Part shown: positions 19,431 to 29,978 of the stretch, piece by piece | Numbering within the stretch: the first letter of the stretch is position 1 | How the letters are laid out: each line of letters starts with the position of its first letter | Assembly (NCBI GenBank): GCA_038147755.1 | Contig: JAYQTS010000001.1 | Location: 1 to 64,000, forward strand | Source of the DNA: UBA5951 sp012269555 | GTDB lineage: Bacteria > Pseudomonadota > Alphaproteobacteria > Puniceispirillales > Puniceispirillaceae | Length of the DNA stretch: 64,000 bases | Direction of reading: 5' to 3' | Position numbers and translations under genes: made by a program | Notes under the pieces: generated by a model | Database searches by the model: none | Told to the model about the DNA's origin: nothing | What the model saw: the letters and a program-made list of their open reading frames with translations, nothing else

Positions 19431-20528
19431 TTATTTTTTAGATAGCATAAACATATCTTCAGTTTCAGTTAATTTATAGCCAACAGAATTTAAATTAGTA
19501 ATAAATTGAGGAATATTTCCTGATATAGTAATCCTTACAAGCCCAGTAGATTCTGATAATGAAATTGGGGCAACTTTTCGAACAATTGGCATTGAGGATA
19601 AAGTTTCCCTAAAAGAAAGCCAAGTTGATAGTGTTTCTGCCGAAAAGCTTACATTAAGTGAAAAATCCGTTTCAGGTGAAATTCTATTTTTTTGTTTCCA
19701 AAATTTTTCAAGTTCCGATATCAGACTGTACTGAAATTCCTCAAATAAAACTGCCATGTTCTTTGTTCCATTCAATTCATGAACTTCTTTTAATAGAGTT
19801 GCAATTAAATTGGCGTTTTCATCAAATAAGCGGGAACTAAATCTTAAAGCAGGTATAGTGGCAGAGTGGTCAATTTCCGCGGATACTATTAATAGCTGAC
19901 TGGCATCTGCGGTTTGTAATGCAATTTTCAGTATATTCGGGTTCTCGGTAAAAATTGCTTCCTCTTTCAATTGCCTTTGCATTTTTATATTTGGTTTTAT
20001 AGAAACGAATGATAATAACCCATCATAGGTTTTGCTATGCTCATTCCATGAATTTAGCCATTTATTATTTTCATTCCAAACAACAGCACCGGATGCTTCC
20101 TTCCAAATTGGCATTGTCACAATCGGGGGGCTAACTAATTCTGCCCATCCCATCCCATTTTTTCTGAATAAACCCCTTACTTCTCTTGCATCAAAGCAAA
20201 AATCTATTTCTCCTATATATCGTCTTGCAAGCGTTGTTTCTTTATGAATATGTAGATAGTCAAGGTAGTCTTGTGATTTTACTCTCGACAAAAGCTCAAA
20301 AACATCCTCTTCTGCCAGAAGCAATCTTCCTAACACCCTCTCGAACGCATAAGCAGATGCTTTACTTATACCAGTTTCACGAGCTAAAGTTCCTGTATCA
20401 GCAATTTCATCAATGTTAACATTATTCACAGAAAAGGCGGGTAATATACACGTCTGTTGAGCATTCCCCACATTACTAAAAAAATTAAAACTTAGCATTA
20501 CGATAAATGCCATTAGATTACGAGACAA
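19431..20528 (-). CDS. DUF2066 secreted protein
   Basis: A 365-residue protein with an N-terminal signal peptide (hydrophobic core about residues 6-18, likely cleavage after NVGNA). The DUF2066 domain covers about residues 30-260 and includes ASAYAFERVLGRLLL and YIGEIDFCFDAREVRGLFR. Function is unknown. Conserved linkage with purM and hda, seen here as divergence from purM and 39 bases before hda, suggests co-regulation with hda. The frame is intact. Confidence 0.8.
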   Translation of the reverse strand: MSRNLMAFIVMLSFNFFSNVGNAQQTCILPAFSVNNVNIDEIADTGTLARETGISKASAYAFERVLGRLLLAEEDVFELLSRVKSQDYLDYLHIHKETTLARRYIGEIDFCFDAREVRGLFRKNGMGWAELVSPPIVTMPIWKEASGAVVWNENNKWLNSWNEHSKTYDGLLSFVSIKPNIKMQRQLKEEAIFTENPNILKIALQTADASQLLIVSAEIDHSATIPALRFSSRLFDENANLIATLLKEVHELNGTKNMAVLFEEFQYSLISELEKFWKQKNRISPETDFSLNVSFSAETLSTWLSFRETLSSMPIVRKVAPISLSESTGLVRITISGNIPQFITNLNSVGYKLTETEDMFMLSKK

Positions 20529-20611
20529 TTTGCAATTCCTAATGCTATGAATTAAAACAACTCAGGTATAAATTACATTATAATATATCATATTATCAAG
20601 GTCTGACCAGC

Positions 20612-21685
20612 ATGGATAAAAAAATCAATCCATCTCCCATAACTTATTTAAATTCAGGCGTGGACATTGATGCTGGAAATACACTTGTTGAAGCCATAAA
20701 ACCGCATGCAAAAAGAACAATTACCAGAGGAAGCAGAGCAGAGCTTGGAGGTTTTGGAGGTCTTTTTGATTTAAGAAATACCGGCTTTTCAGACCCTATA
20801 TTAGTAGCCGCAACAGATGGTGTGGGCACTAAGTTAGAGATAGCCCACAAAAGTAAAATACATCGGGGTCTAGGCATTGACCTCGTGGCCATGTGCGCCA
20901 ACGACTTGTTAGCACAAGGTGCCTTACCGTTATTTTTTCTAGATTATTTTGCCACTGGCAAGCTAGAAATTGAAGTAGCAACTGAAGTTGTAGCAGGTAT
21001 CGCAGATGGATGTATTCAAGCAGGCTGCGCTCTTATAGGCGGTGAAACCGCAGAAATGCCTGGTATTTACAATTATGGACAATATGATTTAGCTGGATTC
21101 TGTGTTGGAGCAGTTGAAAGAGAACAAGTATTATCACCAGACATGGTAAAGTTAGGTAATGTAGCCATTGCCTTACCATCATCAGGTGTTCACGCGAATG
21201 GTTTTTCACTTATTCGAAATTTAATTGATAGAGAAAATTTAGATTATAATGACCCTTCACCATTCAACAAAAATAAATCACTTGGAATGAGTCTACTTAC
21301 ACCAACGCGCATTTATATAAATACGGTAAAAGCTGCTCTATCATTTGGAGGAGTTACAGGGTTTTCTCATATCACCGGAGGTGGATTGTTAGAAAATCCT
21401 CCTAGATGCTATAGTAAAGATTTATGCCTCAGACTATCAGTAAAACATCGCCCCTTATTGCCAGTATTCGAATGGATTAAATTAACAAGTAATATCTCTG
21501 ATAATGAATTTGCTCGCACATTTAATTGTGGTATCGGAGGTATAATTTTTGTTCAAGAAGAAAAAGCAGACAATCTTCTTAACGTTATTAAGGAAACTGG
21601 AGAAGACGCTTGGATAGCTGGACAAATAGAAAAACGTAAACAAGAGTCCGTAATTATTGAGGATACAGAAACTTCTTGGCGTTAA
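20612..21685 (+). CDS. purM: phosphoribosylformylglycinamidine cyclo-ligase
   Basis: AIR synthetase: FGAM + ATP to 5-aminoimidazole ribotide, step 5 of purine synthesis. It shows GVDIDAGN at the N-terminus, LVAATDGVGTKLEIA, LGIDLVAMCANDLLAQGA, CALIGGETAEMPG and a C-terminal GVTGFSHITGGGL. The length of 357 residues is normal and the frame is intact. The purN gene follows after 28 bases, so purM-purN form an operon. Confidence 0.97.
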   Translation: MDKKINPSPITYLNSGVDIDAGNTLVEAIKPHAKRTITRGSRAELGGFGGLFDLRNTGFSDPILVAATDGVGTKLEIAHKSKIHRGLGIDLVAMCANDLLAQGALPLFFLDYFATGKLEIEVATEVVAGIADGCIQAGCALIGGETAEMPGIYNYGQYDLAGFCVGAVEREQVLSPDMVKLGNVAIALPSSGVHANGFSLIRNLIDRENLDYNDPSPFNKNKSLGMSLLTPTRIYINTVKAALSFGGVTGFSHITGGGLLENPPRCYSKDLCLRLSVKHRPLLPVFEWIKLTSNISDNEFARTFNCGIGGIIFVQEEKADNLLNVIKETGEDAWIAGQIEKRKQESVIIEDTETSWR

Positions 21686-21713
21686 TAAATGAAAAATTTG
21701 AAAAAAAACAATA

Positions 21714-22394
21714 ATGATTAAGATTGCTATCCTAATTTCTGGACGCGGAAGCAATATGGTTTCACTGGTAAATGCTGTTGAAAGAAAAAATCTAGATTGT
21801 GAAGTAGCATGTGTAATCGCAAATAAAAAATCCGCTGGTCTTGCTCTCGCCAAAGAAAATAATATCCCAACAAAGCTAATAAACCAGTTTGACTATGAAA
21901 ATAAATTCGATCATGAATTAGCACTTATCTTAGAACTTGAAAGTCATAATCCTGACTGGATTTTGCTAGCAGGCTATATGGCTATACTCTCAAGCAATTT
22001 TGTTGAGAAATTTGCAGGAAAAATTATAAATATACACCCTTCTTTACTCCCAAAATTTAAAGGATTAAACACACACTCAAGAGTTTTAAAAGCTGGTAAC
22101 AAAACACATGGAACAACAGTTCATGTGGTTACCAATGAGCTGGACGATGGTCCCATTATAGCTCAGTCCGAAATTAGAATTTTAGCTAATGATACAGTTG
22201 AAACATTAGAATACCGCATACTTCAGGAAGAGCATATTTTGTATCCATTAATATTAGAGTCGCTTGTAAAAGAATATCTTGAAATAAAGTTAGACAAAGT
22301 AACTTGGCACAGCGTTCCACCATTCCTTGATAGTGAAATTAAAAATAGAAATATATCAATCAAACCTTATTTATTTATCAAAAATCATAATTAA
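21714..22394 (+). CDS. purN: phosphoribosylglycinamide formyltransferase
   Basis: GAR transformylase using 10-formyl-THF (purine step 3). The substrate loop is ILISGRGSNMVSLV near the N-terminus. The folate/catalytic region reads LLAGYMAILSSNFV and then KIINIHPSLLPKFKGLNTHSR with the Asn-His pair, followed by GTTVHVVTNELDDGPI. The product is 226 residues, with a slightly long C-terminal tail. Second gene of purM-purN. Confidence 0.96.
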   Translation: MIKIAILISGRGSNMVSLVNAVERKNLDCEVACVIANKKSAGLALAKENNIPTKLINQFDYENKFDHELALILELESHNPDWILLAGYMAILSSNFVEKFAGKIINIHPSLLPKFKGLNTHSRVLKAGNKTHGTTVHVVTNELDDGPIIAQSEIRILANDTVETLEYRILQEEHILYPLILESLVKEYLEIKLDKVTWHSVPPFLDSEIKNRNISIKPYLFIKNHN

Positions 22395-22462
22395 ACTGAT
22401 TGCGTATATTTTTTTTTAAGGGCACTATAATATCAATCTATTTTATGAGGTAAATATATACG

Positions 22463-22594
22463 ATGAAAACTGACAATTTTGATAAGCAGGCTAACAATCA
22501 TCTCTCTTTTTATGAGAGTTTTCTCTCATTATCAAAAATCGTAATTGCGGGTATTGTTACAATTTTAATCTTAATGGCTATTTTTCTTCTTTGA
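22463..22594 (+). CDS. probable aa3-type cytochrome c oxidase subunit IV
   Basis: A 43-residue protein with a short hydrophilic head and one C-terminal membrane helix (IVIAGIVTILILMAIFLL). Size, topology and the S-F-x-x-F-x-x-L-S-K layout before the helix match the small bacterial aa3-type oxidase subunit IV (COX4_pro_2) found mainly in alphaproteobacteria. GAGG lies about 13 bases upstream of the ATG. The match is by eye and the protein is very short, so confidence is moderate. Confidence 0.5.
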   Translation: MKTDNFDKQANNHLSFYESFLSLSKIVIAGIVTILILMAIFLL

Positions 22595-22670
22595 CAATAA
22601 TAAAACAATTGGCAGCCACCAAATATAATTCTACGCTGAATGATTTAGTTACCTAAAACTACCTGTTATT

Positions 22671-23093
22671 TTAACCCACAATTTCTTCATTGGTGAAAAA
22701 ATACGCAATTTCGATTGCCGCGTTTTCAATACTGTCAGAACCATGAACTGAATTAGCCTCTATACCTTCCGCAAATTCTTTCCTTATGGTTCCATCCGCC
22801 GCATCAGAAGGGTTAGTCGAACCCATCACTTCTCTGTATGCGGCAATCGCATTTTGTCCCTCAAGCACCTGCACCACAACTGGGCCAGAAGTCATAAAAG
22901 ATACTAAATCATTATAAAATGGCCTCTCGGCATGAACAGCATAGAACTCTCTCGCCTCTCTATCAGACATATGTATCCGCTTCTGAGCAATTATGCGTAA
23001 GCCACTAGCCTCTATTTTTGAATTAATTGCTCCAGTCAAATTGCGTCTAGTTGCGTCCGGCTTAATAATTGAAAATGTGCGTTGCATAGTCAT
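22671..23093 (-). CDS. ndk: nucleoside diphosphate kinase
   Basis: Transfers the gamma phosphate among NTPs and dNTPs through a phosphohistidine. It starts with the family-typical MTMQRTFSIIKPDATRRNL, has YAVHAERPFYNDLVSFMTSG, and carries the active histidine in NSVHGSDS followed by AAIEIAYFF. Length is 140 residues; intact. It appears to be a single transcription unit, with no close upstream partner. Confidence 0.97.
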   Translation of the reverse strand: MTMQRTFSIIKPDATRRNLTGAINSKIEASGLRIIAQKRIHMSDREAREFYAVHAERPFYNDLVSFMTSGPVVVQVLEGQNAIAAYREVMGSTNPSDAADGTIRKEFAEGIEANSVHGSDSIENAAIEIAYFFTNEEIVG

Positions 23094-23260
23094 GAAATAT
23101 CCCCAAAAAATATTACAAAAAGTAACCTTTATTTTAGCAATTTTTAACGAAATTATTTTAATTAATTTATTTCTTCTGCTTGTTTACAGCAAATTGGTCA
23201 AAAAACAAACCTCCATTTATAAACTTTTGAAATTTATTTAAAATTCTCTTTTAATTTTAT

Positions 23261-23728
23261 TTAAAAATTACCAGCTTGCCATCTACCTTTTTCATCCTGA
23301 CAGAAATAACGACATATATGTTGAGGATTAGAGGACCAATTTTGCCATTGAGTTCTTGCTTGAGCTAATGCTGCTTTGGAAGAACCGTCAAATAAGTAAA
23401 ACACACGTTTGAAGGAACTAAAACTTTCTAAACCTAGGCCATTCGTTAACACTATAAATTCTGCATTTATTGGATTATCTTCAACCGAAGAGGATAACCA
23501 AATAGGAGCAAAATCTGAAACATCATCCTCTCCCATACCATGAGCAATAAAACTATCTTTTTTATCGGTCCATAACTTAGTACTCCAATAAGGCAACTCA
23601 TTTTCAGGAGCTATGATTAATAACTTATCAGAATTTTTTAGCACTTTTTCTGCAATTTGCATTGCTGGTCTGAAATAATCACTATTTATTAAATTATAGA
23701 AATCAAATTGATGCAGGATTGCGCTCAC
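23261..23728 (-). CDS. holC: DNA polymerase III subunit chi
   Basis: HolC-family protein of 155 residues that links the clamp loader to SSB. It has the family's PELPYWSTKLWT-like segment (ENELPYWSTKLWTDKKDSFIAHG), then APIWLSSS, FIVLTNG and the terminal W-x-x-Q-A-R-T-x-W run. It abuts pepA (stop to start without a gap) on the minus strand; pepA-holC is a standard pair in proteobacteria. Confidence 0.92.
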   Translation of the reverse strand: MSAILHQFDFYNLINSDYFRPAMQIAEKVLKNSDKLLIIAPENELPYWSTKLWTDKKDSFIAHGMGEDDVSDFAPIWLSSSVEDNPINAEFIVLTNGLGLESFSSFKRVFYLFDGSSKAALAQARTQWQNWSSNPQHICRYFCQDEKGRWQAGNF

Positions 23729-25188
23729 TTATTCACCATCATTAATTGGTTGCCAATCGTCTATTACTTGATTAAGCAATCTTACTCCATAACCTGTTGC
23801 TCCTTTTGGTACACTGGTGACTGGATTATTGGACCAGGCCTTTCCAGCAATGTCAAGATGAGCCCAAGGTGTATTATTTTTTATAAATCTATTCAAAAAA
23901 CAAGCAGCACTGATAGAACCTCCAAAAGCACCACCAATATTTTTCATATCTGCGATATGTGATGCAAGTTGTTTATTATAGGCTTCCTCCATTGGCATCC
24001 GCCAACTTTTCTCAGACACTTTCTGACCTGCCTGAATAATCTGCTCACTTAGCTTGTTGCTATTAGAAAATAAACCAGCATATTCTTTGCCTAAAGAAAC
24101 AATAATAGCCCCAGTCAAAGTTGCAAGGTCGATTATTGCCTCTGGATTATATTCTTTTTGAACATAGGTAAGAACATCAGCTAGCACGAGACGCCCTTCT
24201 GCATCAGTATTAATAACTTCTATAGTTTGTCCCGACATAGATGTCACCACATCTCCGGGCCGTTGAGCATTTCCGTCCGGCATATTTTCCACAAGACCGA
24301 TTATACCAACCACATTTTTCTTTAACTTACGCCCAGCAATAGCACACATAGCTCCAGTTACTGCAGCCGCACCCCCATATCCCACTTCATATCTTCCATT
24401 CCTCTAGCAGATTTAATGGAAATACCCCCCGTATCGAAACACACACCTTTACCCACTAACGCCAAAGGGGCCTCTTCCCCTCCTCCATTCCACTCCATTG
24501 TCACGACTGCAGAATCGCGAATGCTACCTTGGCCAACCCCAAGGAGTGCACCCATGCCTAAGTCTTCCATTTCATCTTCTGTTAAAACAGAAACTGTCAA
24601 ACCCATATCTTTAAGCCGCTCGCATCTTTCAGCAAAAGTTGCAGGGTATAGAATGTTTGCTGGCTCAGAAGATAGATCGCGTGCTAAATGCACTCCGTTA
24701 GCCATTGCCTTTACACTTTTCCAAATTTCATCAAACCGTTTTTTTTCAATCCCAGTAATTTCTAAATGCACCTCTGGTGAAATAGTCTTTTTCTTAGTAA
24801 AATATTTATTGAATTCATAGGAGGCTAGTGTCGCCCCTAACAAAATACCCTCTAAAATTTCATCTTCTAGTTTTTCCGGTGAGAAAGTAATTGTGTGAAA
24901 TGGTGCTTTACTCATTGATTTATAAAGCTCATTACCCCATTTTTCAGCTTCAGCCAAATTAACTAGGCCCTTTCCCACTCCACCAATAAGAAGATTTATA
25001 TCATCTGGGAAAAAAGATAAGAAATTACCATTTTTTCCTTGAAAAGATACCCTGCTCATATATCCATAAATTTTATCAGCCAAATCTTTTTCTAAACTTT
25101 GAAAAATTTTAAGCTCATTATTTACATGAATGACGGTAGCTTTGCTCTTTGGTTTAACTGAAAAAGATGCTGTAAAAAGAAAACTCAT
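23729..25188 (-). CDS. pepA: leucyl aminopeptidase (frameshifted)
   Basis: M17-family cytosolic aminopeptidase with two metal ions. The upstream frame ends after VGKGVCFDTGGISIKSA and EDMKWDMG. The downstream frame contains GGAAAVTGAM, the catalytic NTDAEGRLVLADVL, and LATLTGA. They join when the G5 run on the coding strand (plus CCCCC, 24372-24376) is read as six, giving KWDMGGAAAVTGAM and 486 residues, the normal size. The N-terminal macro-like domain covers about residues 1-160. Pairs with holC downstream and is divergent from lptF. Confidence 0.93.
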
Positions 25189-25387
25189 TTTTTATTTCCT
25201 ATTAATTATTCTTGGGCATGCTATGTATTTTTTGAGTTACGATAGATATATGAAGTTTGAAAATAACATTTGCAATATAAATCGATTTGAAAAAATCGAT
25301 TAACCTAATAAATTATGTTAAAATTGTTATGTCAAAACTTTTAAAAATGTGATTAAAACACAAAACAATTCTATACTTGGCATTTGC

Positions 25388-26518
25388 ATGAACAACCAAA
25401 TAAACAAATATTTCTTGAAACATATATTAGGAATATGGCTAATTATACTGAGCAGTTTGATGGCGGTAATTTGGTTAAATCAATCATTACGTATTTTAGA
25501 CATAGTCATCACTCAGGGTGCTTCATTTGTTGATTTTTTGCGTTATTCTTTTTTAGCAGCACCACTCTGGTTAGTAGTAATCATGCCTCTGTCTGCATTC
25601 ATCGCCATTTTATGGACACTTCATCGTTTTCTCTCAGACAGAGAAATTGTTGTAATGCATGCTGTCGGGTTAAGTCCTTTGCAACTTTCTGTTTCACCTA
25701 TTTTTTTCAGTTTACTATTGTCCGTTATTTTATTTTTTAACTCTCTGGTTATTCTCCCATATAGTTTTTCCAAATTTAAAAATGTACAGAACGATGTCCG
25801 AAACACCATACCAAAACTGCTAATTCAAGATAATGTTTTTATAGATATTGATAAAAATTTAACTATTTTTATTGGTGAAAAATACTCACAAAATAAGGTT
25901 GGTCACGTTTTTATACAGGATAGACGAGACAATAAAAACCATATTACTTTTACAGCTAAATCCGGAGAGTTTACGACATTAGAAAATAAACCGGTAGTGG
26001 TCCTGTTATCAGGCCAGAGAACTGAAGCAAGTGTTGAACTGCGAAAAAGCACAACCCTATCATTCGACAGTTATACGCTAAACATAGCTAGAGCAAATGA
26101 AAAACAGGTTGCTTTGACCCGTGTAAAAGATTCAAATGAGGAGTCAATTAAAAATCTGTTTAAACGCGAGTTAGCTCTGAATGATCGTTATTGGCGACAA
26201 AGGTATGCTGAGGGTCATTACAGATTATCATCACCACTAATCGTAATTTCTTTATCCATAACAGCAATTGCTTTATTTTTTTACCGTCTCTCTAAACAAA
26301 TAAGTAACACCAAACGTTTGATGCTTGCTGGTATTCTTGGATTAGGTATTCAAATCATTTATATTATTAGTAAGTCAGTTGTTATTAATTATCCTTTTTT
26401 ATGGCCTTCAATGTATCTCATTCCAATTGTACCAATAATTATTGGCTTTTTAAGTATAATTAGTAGTAGTCAGAAAGATAAACTATTACTGTTTCAATTA
26501 GCGGAGCTCAAGGAATGA
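25388..26518 (+). CDS. lptF: LPS export ABC transporter permease LptF
   Basis: Inner-membrane permease of the LptBFGC machine that extracts LPS and passes it to the periplasmic bridge. Three helices occupy about residues 10-110. A periplasmic beta-jellyroll domain (about 130-265) includes GHVFIQDRRD. Three C-terminal helices follow, the last ending near IISSS. The ATG at 25388 gives 376 residues; a GTG at 25349 is the alternative. The stop overlaps the lptG start (ATGA), so translation is coupled. Head of lptF-lptG-surA-pdxA-rsmA. Confidence 0.92.
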   Translation: MNNQINKYFLKHILGIWLIILSSLMAVIWLNQSLRILDIVITQGASFVDFLRYSFLAAPLWLVVIMPLSAFIAILWTLHRFLSDREIVVMHAVGLSPLQLSVSPIFFSLLLSVILFFNSLVILPYSFSKFKNVQNDVRNTIPKLLIQDNVFIDIDKNLTIFIGEKYSQNKVGHVFIQDRRDNKNHITFTAKSGEFTTLENKPVVVLLSGQRTEASVELRKSTTLSFDSYTLNIARANEKQVALTRVKDSNEESIKNLFKRELALNDRYWRQRYAEGHYRLSSPLIVISLSITAIALFFYRLSKQISNTKRLMLAGILGLGIQIIYIISKSVVINYPFLWPSMYLIPIVPIIIGFLSIISSSQKDKLLLFQLAELKE

Positions 26519-27619
26519 CCTGGTTTCCATCTCTAACTATCACCATTTATTTAGCTAGAAACTATCTAGCTTGGGTTAGTAGCACAGTAATTATATTATT
26601 ATGTTTTGTCTCTCTGATTGATTTTGTGGAATTGTTCCAGAGAGTAGCTCGGTATGGTTTAGATGTTTCTAATTTTAAAATATTTCTACTAGGTTTATTG
26701 AATTTACCAACCCTTTTGATGAGATTCTCCCATTCGGACTATTATTTGGTTCTACAATTTGCTTCTATTTCTGGACAAAATCTCAACAAATTATTGCAAT
26801 TAGAAGTTTTGGTCAAAATATCTGGCAAACCTTACTACCCATAATATTAACTGTAAGCTTAATTGGCTTTTGTCATATTCTAATTTTTAATCCAATATCA
26901 GCTATAATAAGCCAACAACATGACTCACAGATTAATTCAGTTTTTAAAAATAAAAAGAATAATCTCGTGTCTATATCAGCTTCTGGGATTTGGCTCAGAG
27001 ATACATTTTTAAATGATAAAGTAATTATCAATGGCTCAAGTATGGATGCTGAAAAGGCGATAATTTTTAATCCAATATTATATGTCCTTAATGATTCTGG
27101 AGGGCTAAAATGGCTAATTACAGCAAACTCCATGAGACTTGGCAGCGGATTATGGTTATTTGATACACCAAGCCGAATAACTCAAGATGGACAGGTAGAA
27201 GCTTTGAAAGATTTTAACCCAAAGTCAACTTTGGAAAAATCTGTTATGGTTAATGCTGGAAGACCTCTGAGAACCATAAGTATATATGAATTATCTGATT
27301 ATATAGATACATTAAAAACTGCTGGGATTCCTGTGGAAAAACTACGAGTGCAATTCCATAAAACTTTAGCGCTACCGCTTCAACTTGTTGGTCTTGCTCT
27401 ACTTGCCGCCAGCTTCACATTGCTAAATTTTGGAAACCAAAAACGAATACGCATTATTGTTCTTGGACTGGCGGCAAGTTTTTATATTATTTCATCTCAG
27501 ATTTAATTTTTTTACTTGGTCATAATTCTAGGCTACCGGACTTTATTGCGGGATGGCTTCCTTCAATTTTAATTTTCACTATAAGTGGCTTTTTTCTTGC
27601 ACGTGGAGATGAACATTGA
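26515..27619 (+). CDS. lptG: LPS export ABC transporter permease LptG (two frameshifts)
   Basis: Partner permease of LptF, with the same layout of helices, periplasmic jellyroll and helices. Adding a T to the TTTT run at 26714-26717 gives PTLLDEILPFGLLFGSTICF. Adding a T to the TTTTT run at about 27479-27483 gives ASFLYYFISDLIFLLGH. Together these rebuild a 368-residue protein ending LARGDEH at TGA 27617-27619. Without repair only the first three-quarters of helix-domain 1 and the periplasmic domain are seen. The family's C-terminal helix, with LPDFIAGWLPSILIF, is recovered by the repair. Confidence 0.9.
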
Positions 27620-27669
27620 ATTTCACATCAAACATTAGAGAAAATTCTCTTAAATATAATAATTTGTCT

Positions 27670-28959
27670 ATGGTAAAAATGATTAAGTTGATATCGTTGC
27701 CTACTTTTTTATTGCTAAGTTTTCTTGCGTTTGCAACATTGCTAAATCCTGCATATGCAGGAACAAAGGGTTCTATTGTTGCGGTTGTGAATGATGTTGC
27801 GATTTCCTCAATTGACCTTCAAAATAAAGTTAAATTGTTGATTTTCACGACAGGGAAAAAAGATAACCCTGACAATTTTTTTCAATATCGCCAGGAAGCC
27901 CTTGAAATGCTTGTAGATGAGGCACTAAAAATACAAGCTGGTGTCTCCATAAAACCAAGCTCTTTAAAAAATGCAGAAAATACTGCACGTTCATATTTTG
28001 AAAATATTTATAGAAGTGAAAATCTTACTGCTACTGAAAGATTGCAGGCTGCTGGCATACAAATTTCAACAGCACTTGACCAACTTAAAGCAGATATTAT
28101 TTGGGCAGATGTTTTAACTACAAAATTTAAACGACAATTCTCACAAATTGAAACGCTTGCCAAATTAGAACAAAAACGACTAATGAATGACTTGTCCGCA
28201 CCACAGTATAAAATTTCTGAAATTGTTTTGATGCCTATTCCCTCAAGACCGTTAGAGCAAACCCGCAAGTTAGCTGCGCAACTAAAAGAGTCAATAGACC
28301 AAGGTGCTGATTTTAATGCGATAGCAGCTCAATATTCCATGTCAGCAAGTTCAAAAAATGGGGGAAACATTGGATGGGTGCAGGCAAAAAGACTTCCTGC
28401 TGATATTCAGAACGTCATTGAAAATGGACTACTTTCAAAAAAAAATATTGTTTCAGTTAGCTCCAATGATTTTTTTTATATTTTTAAATTAGAAGGCCTT
28501 AGAAATTTAGGTTTCAATGACCCCGTACTCGACTGAGTTTCTATCACACGAGCCGTGGTATCGCTCCCGGAAAACCTCTCTGACAGAGAAATAGAAAAAC
28601 AAATCTCTAAATTTAAAATAGAGACAGCAAACATCAATTCATGTTCCAAATTAAGAAGATTTCATGAAACCTATGGTAGCAATGTACCAAGTAAAATAAA
28701 CAATGTTGTAATTGAACAGCTAGAGAATTCTTTCAAAGAATTAGTTCTTAGTTTAAAAGTTGGAGAAATAAGCGACGTAATACATACTTATGATAACCAG
28801 CTAGTGGTTTTTATGATTTGTGATAGAAGAAAGATGGATGCAGATATCCCATCATTAGAAAAATTGAAAGAGGCCGAATTCAACAAATTATATTCCGTTT
28901 TAAGTCTTCGATACTTAATGCGACTTAGAAGAACTGCAAGTATAGAACTTAAAATGTGA
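27670..28959 (+). CDS. surA: periplasmic chaperone / peptidyl-prolyl isomerase SurA, interrupted by TGA
   Basis: Outer-membrane-protein chaperone. The signal peptide has a hydrophobic core near LPTFLLLSFLAFATLL, with cleavage likely after NPAYA. The SurA N-domain (IVAVVNDVAISSIDLQNKV) and a parvulin domain (YSMSASSKNGGNIGWV) follow. A TGA at 28534-28536 stops the frame after NDPVLD. The same frame continues with VSITRAVVSLPENL, a second parvulin-like domain (about 28640-28850) and the C-terminal helix to TGA at 28959. I treat this as one 429-codon gene. ATG 27670 fits the signal peptide; a TTG at 27616 overlaps the lptG stop. Confidence 0.88.
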
Positions 28960-29978
28960 TGAGTGCACAAAATACATCAAAAAAACCGGTTATAGTAACA
29001 TCCGGAGACCCTTGTGGGATTGGACCTGAGATAACGTTGAAAGCTGCACTTAATTCCCAGCATCACTTCGTTGCAGTTGCTGACCCAAAACACATGGAAA
29101 AACTTTCTGCTGAATTGGGTTTAGATTTAAACATTCGTATGTGGCATCCTGGCCAAGATTTTGAACAAAACACATTATCTATTTTAGAAATTAAATGGCC
29201 TGCAGAAGTAATTGCAGGAAACCCGAATGATGCAAATAGTAATACAATCCTTAAGGCTATTGAAATTGCCGTTGAACAGGTAAAAATAGGCAATGCCTGC
29301 GCTTTAGTAACAAATCCCATTAACAAATTTGTTTTATATCAAGCTGGCTTCGATTTCCCTGGTCATACCGAATTCTTAGCATTCTTATCAAAGCAAGAAA
29401 AACAACCTGTTATGATGTTAGCAAATAAATATTTAAGAGTAATTCCAGTTACAATCCACAATGCGGTAGCAGACATTCCGAAAAAGCTGACATCTAATTT
29501 AATCTATCGAACAATTGTGGTGGCAAGAAGAGACTTAATCAAATTTTTTGGTATTTCAGACCCAAAAATAGTGGTATGCGGATTGAACCCACACGCTGGT
29601 GAAAATGGAAGTCTTGGAAATGAAGATTTAAAAGTAATAAAACCCACTATTTTAAAGCTTCAAGAAGAGGGTGTGAGTATAAAAGGACCACTATCTGCCG
29701 ATAGTCTATTTCATTCAGAAGCTCGCAATAAATACGACTGTGTGGTTGGAATGTATCATGACCAAGTGCTTCCAGTTGTAAAGGCTCTAGATTTTGCAAA
29801 AACGGTGAATATTACACTTGGTTTAGATTTTATTCGTACGTCTCCTGATCATGGCACTGCATATGATATAGCAGGTAAAAATATTGCTAATGCTGAAAGT
29901 TTAATAGCTGCAATTAATACAGCAGAAACAATGAGTAACACTTCCCTGAAATTCGCTGATGCAACAAATAAATTATAA
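28959..29978 (+). CDS. pdxA: 4-hydroxythreonine-4-phosphate dehydrogenase
   Basis: Oxidises 4-phosphohydroxy-L-threonine in the DXP-dependent pathway to pyridoxal phosphate. The family start VTSGDPCGIGPEIT is clear. Metal-binding histidines lie in FPGHTEFLA, VCGLNPHAGE and MYHDQVLP, and the C-terminal FIRTSPDHGTAYDIAG is characteristic. The ATG lies in the overlapping TGATG of the surA stop. The stop TAA overlaps the rsmA ATG. Length 339 residues; intact. Confidence 0.96.
   Translation: MSAQNTSKKPVIVTSGDPCGIGPEITLKAALNSQHHFVAVADPKHMEKLSAELGLDLNIRMWHPGQDFEQNTLSILEIKWPAEVIAGNPNDANSNTILKAIEIAVEQVKIGNACALVTNPINKFVLYQAGFDFPGHTEFLAFLSKQEKQPVMMLANKYLRVIPVTIHNAVADIPKKLTSNLIYRTIVVARRDLIKFFGISDPKIVVCGLNPHAGENGSLGNEDLKVIKPTILKLQEEGVSIKGPLSADSLFHSEARNKYDCVVGMYHDQVLPVVKALDFAKTVNITLGLDFIRTSPDHGTAYDIAGKNIANAESLIAAINTAETMSNTSLKFADATNKL

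Noticed and set aside
26880..27079. 18-bp direct repeat TAATTTTTAATCCAATAT within lptG
   Set aside because: Both copies encode an I-F-N-P-I strand in the AT-rich periplasmic domain of one gene; likely coincidence from similar codon use, with no sign of a mobile or regulatory repeat.
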